Shown here: positions 5,505 through 5,951 of the stretch, piece after piece | How the letters are laid out: each line of letters starts with the position of its first letter | Numbering within the stretch: position 1 is the stretch's first letter | DNA from: Acidobacteriota bacterium | Lineage (GTDB): Bacteria; Acidobacteriota; Terriglobia; Terriglobales; Acidobacteriaceae | Assembly (NCBI GenBank): GCA_019247235.1 | Contig: JAFAPG010000272.1 | Location: 1-5,951, forward strand | Direction: 5' to 3' | Length of the DNA stretch: 5,951 nt | The notes under the pieces: model-generated | The model's database searches: none | What the model saw: only the letters and a program-made list of their open reading frames with translations | What the model was told of the DNA's origin: nothing | Translations under genes and position numbers: made by a program

Positions 5505-5951
5505 TCAGACAACTTCGACTTGGTATCCCTGGATGCTGACCGACAGCGATCTCTGAATGGCGTTCACCGATACGACCAGCACTCCTTCACCATGTTGCGA
5601 TTGAAAGATGCCTTCAACTCCATCGAGAGCTCCGCCGCGTACACGAATTCGCTGACCGACTTCGAGAAAGGGATGTGTGGACCAGGAGACCTTTTGCTCG
5701 ATGAGAGATCTGACCGATTGAATTTCGGCCTGCGGAATGGGCGTTCCTTGTGCAGAGTGACCGACAAATCGAACTACGCCGTCAGTGCGAAGAACTCGCA
5801 CGCGTTCCTCATTGGTGGGCGGCACGCATACAAATACGTAGCCGGAAAAAAGTGGGACTTCAACTTTCTTGCGACGGTCACTCCACCGGTGGATCTCGGT
5901 CACCATAGGGAGATAATGATCGATGGCACGATTTCTGAGTTGGTAGGACAC
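5505..5951 (-). CDS. NusG-family specialised antiterminator (RfaH/UpxY/LoaP-like), N-terminus beyond the window
   Basis: Residues visible to the stop number 148, and the frame is open to the right edge. The GTG at 5951 is probably an internal Val, because the NusG N-terminal domain normally starts some 20-25 residues earlier with a W-Y-a-l type strand. The NGN domain is recognisable by YQLRNRAIDHYLPMV, then RWSDRRKKVEVPLFSGYVFV, a strong family signature. A spacer leads to a C-terminal KOW domain (VGQRIRVRGGALDGVEGIF and onward to the end). Proteins of this family ride on RNA polymerase and suppress pausing and termination in long surface-polysaccharide operons. They are commonly encoded at the head of the operon they serve. 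Position here ahead of the regulator, pilZ and wzz fits that role. Housekeeping NusG is unlikely given the EPS context and the absence of secE or ribosomal protein genes nearby. Confidence 0.88.
   Translation of the reverse strand: MSYQLRNRAIDHYLPMVTEIHRWSDRRKKVEVPLFSGYVFVCVPPTNEERVRVLRTDGVVRFVGHSAQGTPIPQAEIQSVRSLIEQKVSWSTHPFLEVGQRIRVRGGALDGVEGIFQSQHGEGVLVVSVNAIQRSLSVSIQGYQVEVV

Noticed and set aside
1..5951. CRISPR arrays, tRNA or rRNA genes, insertion sequences
   Set aside because: No regularly spaced repeats, no tRNA-like or rRNA-like sequences, and no transposase or terminal inverted repeats were seen.

Overview
All recognisable genes lie on the minus strand and read from the right edge to the left. 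The window is the regulatory head and inner-membrane assembly module of an exopolysaccharide (EPS) locus of the Wzx/Wzy type. It resembles the EPS loci that accompany exosortase/PEP-CTERM systems. Moderate GC, a receiver-less sigma-54 regulator, a NusG paralogue, a PilZ protein and the wording of the kinase and ATPase motifs suggest a Gram-negative soil-type bacterium, most likely Acidobacteriota (Terriglobia-like). That placement is an impression from protein style, not a database result.

In transcription order the layout is as follows. (1) 5951-5505: a NusG/RfaH/UpxY-like antiterminator, cut by the window edge. (2) 5447-4362: a sigma-54-dependent activator with an AAA+ domain and Fis-type HTH, no receiver domain, and GAFAGA in place of GAFTGA. 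(3) A 238-base spacer with a small hairpin and a doubtful short reading frame. (4) 4123-3776: a stand-alone PilZ domain protein, a predicted c-di-GMP sensor. (5) 3775-3271: about 500 bases without a convincing gene, rich in short inverted and direct repeats. (6) 3270-1666: a Wzz/GumC-type polysaccharide co-polymerase. (7) 1655-681: an ExeA-like ATPase of the PEP-CTERM-locus subfamily. (8) 684-1: the N-terminal 228 residues of a cytoplasmic bacterial tyrosine kinase (CpsD/EpsG type), running off the left edge.

Genes 6-8 are tightly packed (10-base gap, then a 4-base ATGA overlap) and form one translationally coupled unit. The Wzz protein and the kinase would together set polymer length. The ATPase is the usual companion of such loci, with an uncertain role. 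The upstream genes suggest layered control: processive antitermination (NusG paralogue), sigma-54 activation, second-messenger sensing (PilZ) and tyrosine phosphorylation. The outer-membrane Wza-type exporter (SLBB protein) that usually precedes wzz is absent here. The repeat-rich spacer that takes its place is the most interesting non-coding stretch.
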